NCBI GenBank assembly: GCA_002699445.1
Contig: PAAU01000007.1
Coordinates: 1 to 35,827 of the forward strand
From: Micrococcales bacterium
Lineage (GTDB): Bacteria > Actinomycetota > Actinomycetes > S36-B12 > GCA-2699445
Length of the DNA: 35,827 nucleotides
Direction: 5' to 3'
Part shown: piece by piece, positions 1 to 7,829 of the stretch
Numbering within the stretch: the first letter of the stretch is position 1
How the letters are laid out: every line of letters begins with the position of its first letter
Program-made: the position numbers and the translations under genes
The notes under the pieces: generated by a model
What the model saw: the letters and a program-made list of their open reading frames with translations, nothing else
What the model was told of the DNA's origin: nothing
The model's database searches: none

Positions 1-157
1 ATCGACGATTCGTGACTGAATGCGGATTTTGATGAGGTTTAAGACGCCATCTTGGTTATGGATTACCAGAAGTGGAAAGGCGATAACAAGAGAGGGTTGG
101 CGGCCTCGGTTGTAGTGGATAAAAAAGTTAAGAAAGTAAAAGTAGAATATAAGTAGA
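1..157. other. Gene-free window edge, AT-rich
   Basis: No gene is convincing here. The stretch from about 106 to 156 is strikingly A-rich on the plus strand compared with the rest of the window. A 32-codon frame (58-156, ATG to TAG) would encode a lysine-rich peptide ending KVKVEYK, but it lacks a Shine-Dalgarno sequence and all three upstream frames are closed by stops. Read on the minus strand, the A-rich tract is the pyrimidine-rich tail behind the dapD terminator hairpin, which explains part of its composition. Confidence 0.4.
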
Positions 158-169
158 GCACCGAAGTGC
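158..169 (-). terminator. Putative intrinsic terminator of dapD with UUCG loop
   Basis: On the minus strand, 7 nt past the dapD stop, GCAC-TTCG-GTGC forms a 4-bp stem closed by a C(UUCG)G tetraloop, a loop known to be unusually stable. It is followed by a long pyrimidine-rich, U-rich tract (complement of 110-157). The stem is short for a classical terminator, so the call rests on the loop type, position and U-rich tail together. Confidence 0.45.
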
Positions 170-176
170 GTGAATG

Positions 177-1118
177 CTAGTTCTGGTGGAGTTGCTCGTT
201 CAGTCCACCCCAAGAACCAGTGCGAGATAGGGCCTCGAGCGCCCCCGTTTGAGAATTGCGTCGGAAAAGCAAATCGGGTACTCCGGATAGGTCTCGGGCC
301 CGCATCACCGCGCCGTCGGGTGTGCTTATCTTCGCGCCGGCTGTAACGTAGCAACCTGCTTCGATGATGCTGTTGTCTCCCAGCGAGATACCGCAACCAG
401 CATTAGCGCCGATCAGGCTGCCGGAACCGATATTAATGACTTCGGTGCCGCCCCCCGACAGCGTCCCCATGATGGATGCACCACCCCCGATATCGCTGCC
501 GTCTCCCACGAGAACACCAGCTGATATTCGGCCTTCCACCATCGAGGTCCCCAAAGTCCCAGCGTTAAAGTTGACGAAGCCCTCGTGCATGACCGTCGTC
601 CCTTCCGCAAGGTGGGCACCTAACCGCACTCGATCCGCGTCACCGATTCTGACCCCGCTTGGCACCACATAGTCGACCATGCGGGGAAACTTGTCGACGG
701 AGATGACAGTCAGCGCCGTTCCATGCGCACGAGCTCGAATTCTGGCTTTGGGTAGCTGACCGAGTCCTACCGGACCGAGGTTAGTCCACGCAACGTTGGG
801 CAGTAGACCAAAAACTCCGTCGAGATTGATGGAGCGGGGGCGTACCAATCGGTGAGAAAGTAGATGGAGGCGAAGGTAAGCGTCTGCTACAGACTCAGGA
901 GGTTGCTGCAGATCAGCGATCTCGGTCTGCACTGTTTTGACTACTACGTCGCGAATGTCATCGCTGTTGATGCCGCTGGCTATGTCGGCGACATCCTCAG
1001 GAGCGGTTCCCAGCGCGGGCGCTGGGTACCAAACATCCAGAATCTGATCTCCCGAGAGGGTCGCTAGCCCGATTGCGGCGGCGGGTCCGGAGGCTGGTGC
1101 ATAAGGGGATTCGCTCAC
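177..1118 (-). CDS. dapD: Tetrahydrodipicolinate N-succinyltransferase DapD
   Basis: 313 residues, close to the roughly 317 of mycobacterial DapD. The enzyme transfers succinyl from succinyl-CoA to tetrahydrodipicolinate in the succinylase branch of the diaminopimelate/lysine pathway, feeding both lysine and peptidoglycan synthesis in the cytoplasm. The N-terminus ([15 protein letters not shown]) matches the actinobacterial type, and residues about 150-270 hold the repeated Gly/Ile-rich hexapeptides of a left-handed beta helix (for example [21 protein letters not shown]). The start is a GTG, chosen because TACGGT lies 6 nt upstream and the next gene begins divergently 18 nt away. The divergent neighbour is dapE, which acts two steps later in the same pathway. 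A short UUCG-loop hairpin follows the stop. Confidence 0.95.
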   Translation of the reverse strand: MSESPYAPASGPAAAIGLATLSGDQILDVWYPAPALGTAPEDVADIASGINSDDIRDVVVKTVQTEIADLQQPPESVADAYLRLHLLSHRLVRPRSINLDGVFGLLPNVAWTNLGPVGLGQLPKARIRARAHGTALTVISVDKFPRMVDYVVPSGVRIGDADRVRLGAHLAEGTTVMHEGFVNFNAGTLGTSMVEGRISAGVLVGDGSDIGGGASIMGTLSGGGTEVINIGSGSLIGANAGCGISLGDNSIIEAGCYVTAGAKISTPDGAVMRARDLSGVPDLLFRRNSQTGALEALSRTGSWGGLNEQLHQN

Positions 1119-1123
1119 CTCGC

Positions 1124-1130
1124 TACCGTA
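1124..1130. promoter_or_regulatory. Shared bidirectional -10 element for dapD and dapE
   Basis: The heptamer TACCGTA reads as TACCGT on the plus strand (1124-1129), 6 nt before the dapE GTG at 1136, and as TACGGT on the minus strand (1130-1125), 6 nt before the dapD GTG at 1118. If both mRNAs are leaderless, as the spacing implies, the start sites are 18 bp apart and use the same melted region. No convincing -35 is visible for either direction. Confidence 0.6.
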
Positions 1131-1135
1131 CCTGT

Positions 1136-2212
1136 GTGACCAATGATCAGATAAGGCGGTTAGCTCTGGATGACGATGTCATCTCGCTGACCAGTGCTTT
1201 AGTGGATATCCCTAGTGAATCAGGCGAGGAGCAGGTCATAGCTGACGCGGTCCAGTCAGCGCTGGATCCGCTGCCACATCTTGCGGTTGAACGGGTTGGG
1301 AACAACATCGTGGCGCGGACGATGTACGGGAAGGCCGATCGAGTCGTTATCGGGGGGCATCTCGATACTGTGCCAGCAGCTGGAAATCTTCCGTGTCGTC
1401 GTGAGGGTGGGTTCCTGCACGGATTAGGGACCTGCGATATGAAGGGCGGCGTTGCGGTGGCCTTGCGGTTGGCTGCAACTGTCCGCGAATCAAGCCGAGA
1501 TATAACGTACTTATTCTATGAATGCGAAGAGGTCACTGCGGAACGGAACGGTTTACTAAGATTGTCCCGCGACCACCCGGACTTATTGGCAGGTGATTTC
1601 GCGATTTTGATGGAACCCTCTAATGCTCGCGTCGAGGCCGGTTGTCAAGGTACTCTGCGCGCGGAGATAGCGATCTCAGGAGTGCGATCACATAGCGCTA
1701 GGTCTTGGATGGGCGAAAATGCCGTTCACCAGGCTGTGGAGGTGCTTGATCGGTTGCGTAGTTATGAGCCCCGCCGCGTGATGGTAGACGGTCTGGAATA
1801 CCGCGAGGGTCTGAACGCAGTGGGGATCAGCGGCGGCATCGCGGGGAACGTAATCCCAGACGAATGCGTGGTGATAGTGAACTATCGGTTCGCTCCCACC
1901 CTGACCGTTGACGAAGCCACAGAGCACGTAACTGAAGTTTTTGCTGGCTTCCCGGTGGAAATAGTTGATCAGGCACCGGGTGCGCTCCCAGGTCTGCAGT
2001 TGGCAGCGGCACGTGACTTTGTGACTGCGGTAGGCGGCGAGCCACACCCAAAGTTCGGTTGGACTGATGTTGCTAGATTTACGGAACTAGGCATTCCTGC
2101 CGTCAACTACGGGCCGGGGGACCCGGCGGTTGCTCACGCGACCGATGAGAGAGTTTCAGAGGCCGATCTCCTGGCATGCGAAGTGAAGTTGCGGCGCTGG
2201 TTGATGGGTTAA
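1136..2212 (+). CDS. dapE: Succinyl-diaminopimelate desuccinylase DapE
   Basis: 358 residues from the GTG at 1136. An M20-family dinuclear zinc amidohydrolase that removes succinate from N-succinyl-L,L-diaminopimelate, giving L,L-diaminopimelate for lysine and cell wall. Visible signatures are the metal-binding GGHLDT (H75, D77), the bridging Asp in TCDMKGG (D101), the catalytic/metal Glu pair in YECEEV (E131, E132), a downstream Glu in MEPSN, and the late His in VAHATDE. The open frame extends upstream to 1073, into dapD, but there is no ribosome site there, while TACCGT sits 6 nt before 1136, so the GTG is preferred. Divergent from dapD; converges on the LOG gene with 12 bp between stops and no hairpin terminator. 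Confidence 0.93.
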   Translation: MTNDQIRRLALDDDVISLTSALVDIPSESGEEQVIADAVQSALDPLPHLAVERVGNNIVARTMYGKADRVVIGGHLDTVPAAGNLPCRREGGFLHGLGTCDMKGGVAVALRLAATVRESSRDITYLFYECEEVTAERNGLLRLSRDHPDLLAGDFAILMEPSNARVEAGCQGTLRAEIAISGVRSHSARSWMGENAVHQAVEVLDRLRSYEPRRVMVDGLEYREGLNAVGISGGIAGNVIPDECVVIVNYRFAPTLTVDEATEHVTEVFAGFPVEIVDQAPGALPGLQLAAARDFVTAVGGEPHPKFGWTDVARFTELGIPAVNYGPGDPAVAHATDERVSEADLLACEVKLRRWLMG

Positions 2213-2224
2213 GGCCACGCCTCC

Positions 2225-3013
2225 TCACCAAACAAGGCCGTCTTCGGGACCTTCACGCTCTCCACCGTTGTTGCGCTCTTGATCTGCGGTCACGATGGCC
2301 GCCACCGCCTGCTCAGGCGAGTCCGTGACCCGGACAAGGTTGAGATCTTCAGGGCTTATAGTTCCCGCGTCGACCATTTCGCTCGCTGCCCATTCGAGTA
2401 GGCCGGACCAGTAGGAACTGCCCAGTAGCACTATGGGGAATTCAGTGATCTTGCCGGTTTGGACGAGAGTAAGTGCTTCGAAGAGTTCGTCGAGGGTTCC
2501 GAATCCACCTGGTAAAACAATGAAGCCGTGCGCATATTTTACGAACATCGTCTTACGGGCGAAGAAGTAGCGGAAGTTGATTGCCACATCAAGATATTGG
2601 TTCAGGCCCTGCTCGAAAGGTAACTCGATACCCAATCCAACCGATCGGCCGCCACCGTCCAGAGCACCTCGATTGGCGGCTTCCATCAGCCCTGGACCGC
2701 CTCCGGTGATGACTGCATAGCCCGACTCGGCAAGTAGCTGACCTACTTCCCGAGCCAACGCGTAGTTCGGGTGCTCGGATGAGGTTCTAGCACTTCCAAA
2801 GACGCTGACAGCCGGGCCCAACTCGGCTAATGCTCCAAATCCCTCGACGAACTCCGCTTGAATCCTCAGTACCCGCCATGGATCGGCAGCAATCCAATCG
2901 GCCCGAGGCGCTCGGGTATCCAGCAGTCGTTGGTCATAGGTACTGGGACTTAATCGCTGCGGCCGAGCGGAAATTGGTCCTACCTGCCGACGTCCTGGAT
3001 TGATGGGTGCCAC
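2225..3013 (-). CDS. LOG family protein (TIGR00730), probable cytokinin-type phosphoribohydrolase
   Basis: 262 residues with a Rossmann-like fold. Family signatures are GGGPGLMEAA (104-113) and PGGFGTLDE (168-176), the latter forming the nucleotide-binding and catalytic loop. LOG proteins hydrolyse N6-substituted adenosine 5'-monophosphate, or AMP-like nucleotides, to the free base and ribose 5-phosphate; Rv1205 of M. tuberculosis, which lies in a similar neighbourhood, belongs to this family. The exact substrate here is inferred. The start is a GTG with TAGCGT 6 nt upstream (leaderless pattern). About 60 residues precede the core fold and are probably an N-terminal helical extension. The 3' end faces dapE. 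Confidence 0.85.
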   Translation of the reverse strand: MAPINPGRRQVGPISARPQRLSPSTYDQRLLDTRAPRADWIAADPWRVLRIQAEFVEGFGALAELGPAVSVFGSARTSSEHPNYALAREVGQLLAESGYAVITGGGPGLMEAANRGALDGGGRSVGLGIELPFEQGLNQYLDVAINFRYFFARKTMFVKYAHGFIVLPGGFGTLDELFEALTLVQTGKITEFPIVLLGSSYWSGLLEWAASEMVDAGTISPEDLNLVRVTDSPEQAVAAIVTADQERNNGGEREGPEDGLVW

Positions 3014-3019
3014 GTCTTT

Positions 3020-3025
3020 ACGCTA
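3020..3025 (-). promoter_or_regulatory. -10 element of the LOG gene (leaderless)
   Basis: TAGCGT on the minus strand, followed by 6 nt and the GTG start at 3013. No Shine-Dalgarno sequence is present, consistent with a transcript that begins at the start codon. Confidence 0.5.
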
Positions 3026-3104
3026 GGGACTTGACCGACAATGCGCCAGCAGTTTGTGGGTGTGAGCGGCATACTTAGGGTGACCGTATCGAGGAGGGCC
3101 CCAC

Positions 3105-3428
3105 ATGACGGTTGTATTTATCGCGTTAGCGGTTCTGGTGATCTTAGGCTTGGTGTTGGTTTTAGCAGGCCGCCTAGATTCGGAAATCACGACATCTGGT
3201 CGTCCTGGAGTGCCGCAACTGCCGGATTTGCCCTGGACATCATCGGATCTGCGAAGTATGAAGTTTCGAGTGGGGCTGCGTGGCTATCGGATGGAAGACG
3301 TGGACGCCATGATGTCTTTGCTCGCACTGCAACTAGAGAGCCAGGCGCATCCGGAGGAGATTAAGGTTGGCAACGAACTGCGGTCTAGCGATCCGAAAGG
3401 GCCTGCAACCAATTTGTCAAGAGACTGA
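3105..3428 (+). CDS. Membrane-anchored short DivIVA-domain protein
   Basis: 107 residues. The N-terminus (about 2-23) is a single transmembrane helix rich in Val/Leu/Ile. After a proline-rich linker comes a segment (about 48-75) with the DivIVA-like N-terminal signature FRVGLRGYRMEDVDAMM. DivIVA proteins bind curved membrane and recruit polar growth factors through long coiled coils; this one lacks the coiled coil, like the Rv1209-type small proteins of mycobacteria, so it may be a membrane-bound adaptor rather than a scaffold. The start has a strong ribosome site (GAGGAGGG, 3091-3098). Its last 44 bp overlap the end of the convergent leucyl aminopeptidase gene. Confidence 0.7.
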   Translation: MTVVFIALAVLVILGLVLVLAGRLDSEITTSGRPGVPQLPDLPWTSSDLRSMKFRVGLRGYRMEDVDAMMSLLALQLESQAHPEEIKVGNELRSSDPKGPATNLSRD

Positions 3429-4833
3429 CTCCATACCCGGTCGCCCCGCGTCTCGTCTCCGGCCTATCTGACTCAGAGCGAGCCACACCTGCGATGTCGA
3501 GGTGTGCCCATTTGGTATTCCCCGCAAAAGGCTTCAAGAACAGCGCTGCGGTAATGGATCCGGCGGATATTGAGGGATCAGTATTGGAGTTGGCAGCATC
3601 AGCAATCGGTGTTGCTATACCTGCTGCGTAATGAGGGACAAGTGGCATGCGCCAAACCGGATCGTCCCCGACCTCAGCCGCCTTCTCGAGATCCCGGAGC
3701 ATTTGATTGTCAGTTCCGTACATAGCTGCGTGATAGCGCCCCAGTCCCACGGTTGCGGAACCGGTGAGTGAGGCAATATCGATCAAGTAGCGGGGATCCA
3801 GTCGAGCAGCTGCATAGGCGAGGCAGTCTGCCAGGACTAGACGACCTTCAGCATCAGTATTGAGGATTTCAGTCGTTCGCCCACCGTAGTGTCGAATAAC
3901 GTCTCCGGGCCGCATCGCAGATCCGCTGGGCATGTTCTCCGCGCAAGCGAGTATCCCTACCACCCGAATCGGTAGACGCAGATCCCTAATCGCGGCCATC
4001 GTGCCCATTACGGCCGCGGCTCCAGTCATATCAGTTTTCATCAAGGGCATCGCTGCGGGTGGCTTGAGTGACAAACCACCCGTGTCGAAGGTGATCCCTT
4101 TACCGACTAAGACAACCGGTGGGCCGCTGGAGCCGCGATAGTCCATCCGAACCAGGCGAGGGGGAGAAGCGCTGCCAGCGCCAACTGCCGCGAGACCGGC
4201 GAACCCTCGACGGGTTATTTCGTCATCGTCCCAAACGCTGACGCGAAGCCCGGAACCGGCCAGTTCGACGGCACGATCGGCTAACCATGCAGGATTCTTG
4301 TAGTTACTGGGTGCGTTGGCTAAGTATCGAGCGAGGAGCGTGCGTTGTCCGATGATCTTGCCCCGATCAGCGGTCTTTATAGTGTTTGCTCTCGGCAGTA
4401 GAACAACGACTTCTGGTGGCTCTGATTTCACTTCGATTCGCTGAGAACCACGCATTAAGCCGAGAACAAAACTTTGGCTTCGTGTTGCGTTGGCACCGGC
4501 CAAGTAAATGTGAATGTGGCGGTGTTGACCGAGCTTGCTGGCTGTTAACGCACCCTGCCGCATGGATCCTGACTCAAAGGGTACATACGTCACTCCTGCT
4601 GGGGGGTCCAAAGCCGAATCAGGATCGATGTGCTCCGGATCAGCCATCCCGAGCAATCGGCTGCAATGACGCTGATCAGCAGGTGTAAGACCACCCTCAG
4701 CTACAGCGATGAGGAGATGGTCGACTTCCGAGGGACTGCAACTCGCGACTCCGGCTAAGTCAACCGAAAGTGGCGGACCTGACCGCGATGATTCCGCCGA
4801 CATTCCAGCAGCCCTACTCATAGCGGAGCCCAC
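3385..4833 (-). CDS. pepA: Leucyl aminopeptidase (M17 family)
   Basis: 482 residues. A cytosolic dinuclear metallo-exopeptidase that removes N-terminal amino acids from peptides. The C-terminal catalytic domain carries the metal and active-site residues K245 and D250 (VGKGITFD), D268 (MKTDMTG) and the M17 signature NTDAEGRL at 325-332; residues up to about 170 form the less conserved N-terminal domain. The annotated start is a GTG 11 bp after the DUF3117 stop on the same strand; ATGs at 4821 and 4803 are alternatives, and none has a clear ribosome site, so translation may be coupled to DUF3117. The 3' end overlaps the DivIVA-domain gene by 44 bp in the opposite orientation. Confidence 0.93.
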   Translation of the reverse strand: MGSAMSRAAGMSAESSRSGPPLSVDLAGVASCSPSEVDHLLIAVAEGGLTPADQRHCSRLLGMADPEHIDPDSALDPPAGVTYVPFESGSMRQGALTASKLGQHRHIHIYLAGANATRSQSFVLGLMRGSQRIEVKSEPPEVVVLLPRANTIKTADRGKIIGQRTLLARYLANAPSNYKNPAWLADRAVELAGSGLRVSVWDDDEITRRGFAGLAAVGAGSASPPRLVRMDYRGSSGPPVVLVGKGITFDTGGLSLKPPAAMPLMKTDMTGAAAVMGTMAAIRDLRLPIRVVGILACAENMPSGSAMRPGDVIRHYGGRTTEILNTDAEGRLVLADCLAYAAARLDPRYLIDIASLTGSATVGLGRYHAAMYGTDNQMLRDLEKAAEVGDDPVWRMPLVPHYAAGIATPIADAANSNTDPSISAGSITAALFLKPFAGNTKWAHLDIAGVARSESDRPETRRGATGYGVSLLTNWLQALSDR

Positions 4834-4844
4834 TGAGCTGGGTG

Positions 4845-5012
4845 TCAGCCAGCGGTGTCGGACAGTTGTTTGCCGAGATCAGTGGCCTCGTCGACGGTCA
4901 ACTCGACGACGAGACGACCACCGCCTTCGAGTGGGACGCGCATGATTATGCCGCGCCCTTCTTTGGTGACCTCGAGAGGGCCGTCCCCGGTTCTGGGCTT
5001 CATGGCCGCCAT
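4845..5012 (-). CDS. DUF3117 small protein
   Basis: 55 residues beginning MAAMKPRTGDGPLE and ending SDTAG. It closely resembles the small actinobacterial DUF3117 protein known as Rv1211 in M. tuberculosis, with the typical GPLE, KEGRGI and RVPLEGGGRLVVEL segments. The function is unknown; the predicted fold is a short beta-rich unit and the extreme conservation implies an important cytoplasmic role. The ATG is preceded by GAAGGGA at a suitable distance. It lies between the O-methyltransferase gene upstream and pepA 11 bp downstream, all on the minus strand. Confidence 0.92.
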   Translation of the reverse strand: MAAMKPRTGDGPLEVTKEGRGIIMRVPLEGGGRLVVELTVDEATDLGKQLSDTAG

Positions 5013-5099
5013 GTGAGTCCCTTCGCTAAGGATGCTTCCAGCACCTAGTATTCCCGATTAGCTCTGCGCCCGTGGGCACCTGGTCAGATTTCGACGTGT

Positions 5100-5750
5100 C
5101 TATTCGACAACTGCGAGGAGTAAACCGTCCCCAACTGGCGCCAGTACGGGGGTAAGCCCCTCGTGCCCTCGAATCATGGTGACCAGATCTCGGAGCGCCA
5201 CGGTCTCCTCATCGCGTTGAGCCGGATCCGCCACTCGATCTCGCCACAAAGCGTTATCGAAGGCGATAATTCCGCCAGAACGCAGCAGCCGGAGTGCTTG
5301 CTCGAAGTACAGCGAGTATTCCGACTTGTCGGCATCGATGACCACCATGTCGTAGGCATGATCGGTCAACCGTGGCAGCACCTCTAATGCCCGCCCAGCG
5401 ATGAGACGGAACCGTCCCGCTGGGATTTCCGCCGCAGTGAGCGTCTCCTTAGCGGCTCGCTGGTTCTCTACCTCAATATCGATGGAAGTGAGCACCCCAT
5501 CTTCTGCCATTCCATCTAGTAGATAGACGGTGGAGACCCCTGTGCCAGTCCCGATTTCAACCACGTGGCTAGCGTTAACGGAGCGAGCCACGAAACGGAG
5601 TAGTGCTCCCGTCCCAGGCGCCACAGGAGCACAACCTAGTTCCGCTGCGCGCTCCCGAGCTCGTAGGAGATATTCTTCTTCCGCAACGTAGTCATTCGCG
5701 AACGCGTAACTTTCGGCGCTAGGGGCCGGATTGGTGGCCGGGTCTGTCAT
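5100..5750 (-). CDS. SAM-dependent O-methyltransferase (class I, catechol-OMT-like)
   Basis: 216 residues, matching the family of Rv1220c. The SAM-binding motif I is EIGTGTG (65-71), followed by the acidic SIDIE strand end and the VIDADKSEY motif with the metal/catalytic Asp and Lys typical of bacterial and plant caffeoyl-CoA-type O-methyltransferases; FDNALWRDRV completes the signature. The natural substrate is not known, though a small hydroxylated or catechol-like compound is likely. The ATG has a textbook ribosome site (GGAGGT, 5755-5760). It is divergent from htrA across 116 bp. In mycobacteria sigE and rseA lie between these two genes; here they are missing. Confidence 0.85.
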   Translation of the reverse strand: MTDPATNPAPSAESYAFANDYVAEEEYLLRARERAAELGCAPVAPGTGALLRFVARSVNASHVVEIGTGTGVSTVYLLDGMAEDGVLTSIDIEVENQRAAKETLTAAEIPAGRFRLIAGRALEVLPRLTDHAYDMVVIDADKSEYSLYFEQALRLLRSGGIIAFDNALWRDRVADPAQRDEETVALRDLVTMIRGHEGLTPVLAPVGDGLLLAVVE

Positions 5751-5812
5751 CTGTACCTCCGCTTATGCCTAGGGAGCGCGGCGTTGGCGCCACAGTCCTA
5801 GCAGACATAGGG

Positions 5813-5818
5813 TATAAC
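5813..5818 (+). promoter_or_regulatory. Candidate -10 element for htrA
   Basis: TATAAC is the best sigma-70-like -10 in the 116-bp gap between the O-methyltransferase and htrA starts. No good -35 lies 16-18 bp upstream (TTGGCG at 5784-5789 is 23 bp away). It would give an htrA leader of about 45 nt containing the ribosome site. Confidence 0.3.
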
Positions 5819-5866
5819 TGGCGGGTCAACGGTCCTGCCCCCGGTCAAGGAGTCAAGGAGGCCTCA

Positions 5867-7420
5867 ATGTCTGACCATGACTCTTGGCCGGATCCAAGTG
5901 GTTCGCCTCGGCGTGCCGATGGTTCGGAGATTTTGCCCACTGGCGACGCTCCTGAGCAGCAGGACGTCGATGCAAATGTCGGTTCTGCCGGAGAATCGAG
6001 AGGTTTCGACGCTCAAAGCGATGAGCAGTCGTCCAGTGTGGCTGCGGGAGTCCCATCGGATCAGCCACCGTCATATCCCACCGAAATTCTCCCAGGTGAA
6101 CCTCCACAACCCACTGTGGACCAGTCTGCTGGCTCTACCGCGCCCGGATGGGAAGTGCCGCAAGCCGGAGGGTCGACCTTCGCCGCTCCGGCTGTAGGCA
6201 GCGACGCACCAGCGGCCATGCCGCCACCGGGAACAAGCTCCGGCAATGCTTCCGGCTCTGGTGCCGAACCGATGCCTGCCGAGCCCACCCCTGCGCGTAG
6301 TGAACCAACAACTACCTGGACAGCCGCTCCTGCGATGGCGACTCCAGATGGAACTAAGACTGGCTCGCCCAACCGTACGATCGCCATCGCGGTGATTGCG
6401 GGGCTGATCGCTGGCCTTCTGGGTGGCTTGGCGGCTTTTGGGGTGGCTGATCGAATGCAAGCCTCGGGAAGCGAGCTCACCGGCCCAGTGGAGTTGCCGC
6501 AAGCTCAGGCGGACTTGCCTCCGATACAAGAGGGCAGTGTGGCCGCCATCGCCGATGCGGCCTTGCCGACAGTCGTTTCGCTAGCGGTCGAAGGTAGCGG
6601 TCAAGCGGCAACTGGATCAGGTTTTGTTATTGGCTCAGACGGCTACCTACTCACGAATAATCACGTCATTGCTGGCGCCGCCAACGGGGGCAAGATCACC
6701 GCGGTCTTTCAAGACGGGGAAAGTGTCGAAGCTGAACTGGTGGGCCGGAATGTTTCCTATGATCTGGGGGTCCTCAAGGTCGGACGAACCGGACTAGAGG
6801 CCGCACCGCTCGGTAACTCTGACGCCGTGCGGGTAGGAGCTCCCGTCGTCGCCATTGGCTCGCCACTTGGACTGAGCGGCACCGTGACCACCGGAATAAT
6901 CTCCGCTTTAGAGCGGCCAGTTACCGCTGGAGGTCAAGGCGAGGTGTCTTTCATTTCAGCTCTGCAGACAGATGCGGCGATCAACCCTGGCAACTCGGGT
7001 GGCCCGCTGCTGGATGCGTCCGGACGAGTTATCGGGATAAATTCCGCTATCGCCACCGTGGCCAACCAAGAGGAAGCTGGTTCGATTGGACTAGGTTTCT
7101 CCATACCCATCAACCAGGCAAAAAGAATTTCGGAAGAGATAATCGAAACGGGGAAGGCCAGCACGCCAATAATCGGAGTTAATCTCGATACGTCTTTTAG
7201 TGGTACGGGTGCCAAAGTTGAGACAGTAACGTCGGGCGGTCCATCGGATGGCTCGGGTCTTAAATCTGGTGATGTCATCGTGGGAGTTGATGGAAAGCCC
7301 GTCAATGACGCCAACGAACTTGTTGTCGCCATCCGCTCCCGTCAGCCAGGTGACACGGTGACGCTAGAGGTCAAGGGTCAGGGCGACGTGCAGGTCACAC
7401 TGGGCAGTACCGACGAGTAG
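5867..7420 (+). CDS. HtrA/DegP-type membrane-anchored serine protease with PDZ domain
   Basis: 517 residues from the ATG at 5867, chosen over an open frame starting at 5765 because AAGGAGG (5855-5861) lies 5 nt before it. Residues 1-165 are a Pro/Ser/Gly/Ala-rich, acidic, probably disordered cytoplasmic region; about 171-194 is one transmembrane helix; the trypsin-like domain follows outside the membrane with the full triad H266 (TNNHVIAGA), D299 (SYDLGVL) and S377 (GNSGGPL); a PDZ domain closes the protein (about 430-515, GLKSGDVIVGVDG). Such proteases degrade or sense misfolded envelope proteins. In mycobacteria htrA is preceded by sigE-rseA, which are absent here. tatB follows 33 bp downstream. 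Confidence 0.92.
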   Translation: MSDHDSWPDPSGSPRRADGSEILPTGDAPEQQDVDANVGSAGESRGFDAQSDEQSSSVAAGVPSDQPPSYPTEILPGEPPQPTVDQSAGSTAPGWEVPQAGGSTFAAPAVGSDAPAAMPPPGTSSGNASGSGAEPMPAEPTPARSEPTTTWTAAPAMATPDGTKTGSPNRTIAIAVIAGLIAGLLGGLAAFGVADRMQASGSELTGPVELPQAQADLPPIQEGSVAAIADAALPTVVSLAVEGSGQAATGSGFVIGSDGYLLTNNHVIAGAANGGKITAVFQDGESVEAELVGRNVSYDLGVLKVGRTGLEAAPLGNSDAVRVGAPVVAIGSPLGLSGTVTTGIISALERPVTAGGQGEVSFISALQTDAAINPGNSGGPLLDASGRVIGINSAIATVANQEEAGSIGLGFSIPINQAKRISEEIIETGKASTPIIGVNLDTSFSGTGAKVETVTSGGPSDGSGLKSGDVIVGVDGKPVNDANELVVAIRSRQPGDTVTLEVKGQGDVQVTLGSTDE

Positions 7421-7441
7421 TGCTGCAGGGTCCGAACGACG

Positions 7442-7447
7442 TAGGCT
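7442..7447 (+). promoter_or_regulatory. -10 element of tatB (leaderless)
   Basis: TAGGCT followed by 6 nt and the GTG start of tatB at 7454. It suggests that tatB has its own leaderless promoter in addition to any read-through from htrA. Confidence 0.45.
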
Positions 7448-7453
7448 ATTGGT

Positions 7454-7801
7454 GTGTTTAACATCGGGATGGGCGAGATTGCAGTCCTCGCTGTACTAGC
7501 CCTGCTGGTGTTTGGTCCGGATCGACTCCCGAAGGCCATCCAAGCAATCACTGCAGGGTTACGGAATTTGCGTTCCTCGGCGTCTGATGCCACAAAGTCA
7601 CTCCAGGAGGCGGCGGGCATAGATTCAGATACAACTCGTCAGGCGATGGACGATATCGCCCAGTTACACCCCAAACGGTTGATGGGGTCGGTGCTGGATG
7701 ATGCTGATGACAACTCAGATGGCACCGGAAGAAAGAACGGTTCGGCGACATCGTCCGCTCCCAGTCAAAGTCTGGGTGACTTCGATCCGGATGCTCCCTG
7801 A
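7454..7801 (+). CDS. tatB: Sec-independent translocase subunit TatB
   Basis: 115 residues. TatB and TatC form the receptor for twin-arginine signal peptides in the cytoplasmic membrane. The layout is typical: a short N-terminus, one membrane helix (about 6-21), the hinge FGPDRLPKA and an amphipathic helix (about 24-50), then a polar acidic tail. The glutamate early in the helix (GMGEIAVLAVLALL) is characteristic of TatB rather than TatA, and the htrA-tatB order matches mycobacteria. The GTG start has no ribosome site but a TAGGCT hexamer 6 nt before it. tatA and tatC are not in the window. Confidence 0.88.
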   Translation: MFNIGMGEIAVLAVLALLVFGPDRLPKAIQAITAGLRNLRSSASDATKSLQEAAGIDSDTTRQAMDDIAQLHPKRLMGSVLDDADDNSDGTGRKNGSATSSAPSQSLGDFDPDAP

Positions 7802-7817
7802 TTGGTCTGATTGCGGC

Positions 7818-7823
7818 TAGCGT
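7818..7823 (+). promoter_or_regulatory. -10 element of the DUF445 gene (leaderless)
   Basis: TAGCGT followed by 6 nt and the ATG at 7830, with no Shine-Dalgarno sequence. Confidence 0.45.
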
Positions 7824-7829
7824 CAGGCC

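Noticed and set aside
4842-5048. 68-codon open frame on the plus strand.
   Set aside because: It is the antisense of the DUF3117 gene, which is clearly coding on the minus strand.
5065-5080. GCCC-GT-GGGC palindrome behind the O-methyltransferase gene as a terminator.
   Set aside because: Only 4-bp arms with a 2-nt gap and no U-rich tract; too weak to call.
5765-5866. 34-codon N-terminal extension of htrA.
   Set aside because: It would begin 15 bp from the divergent O-methyltransferase start and cover the promoter; the ATG at 5867 has a strong ribosome site.
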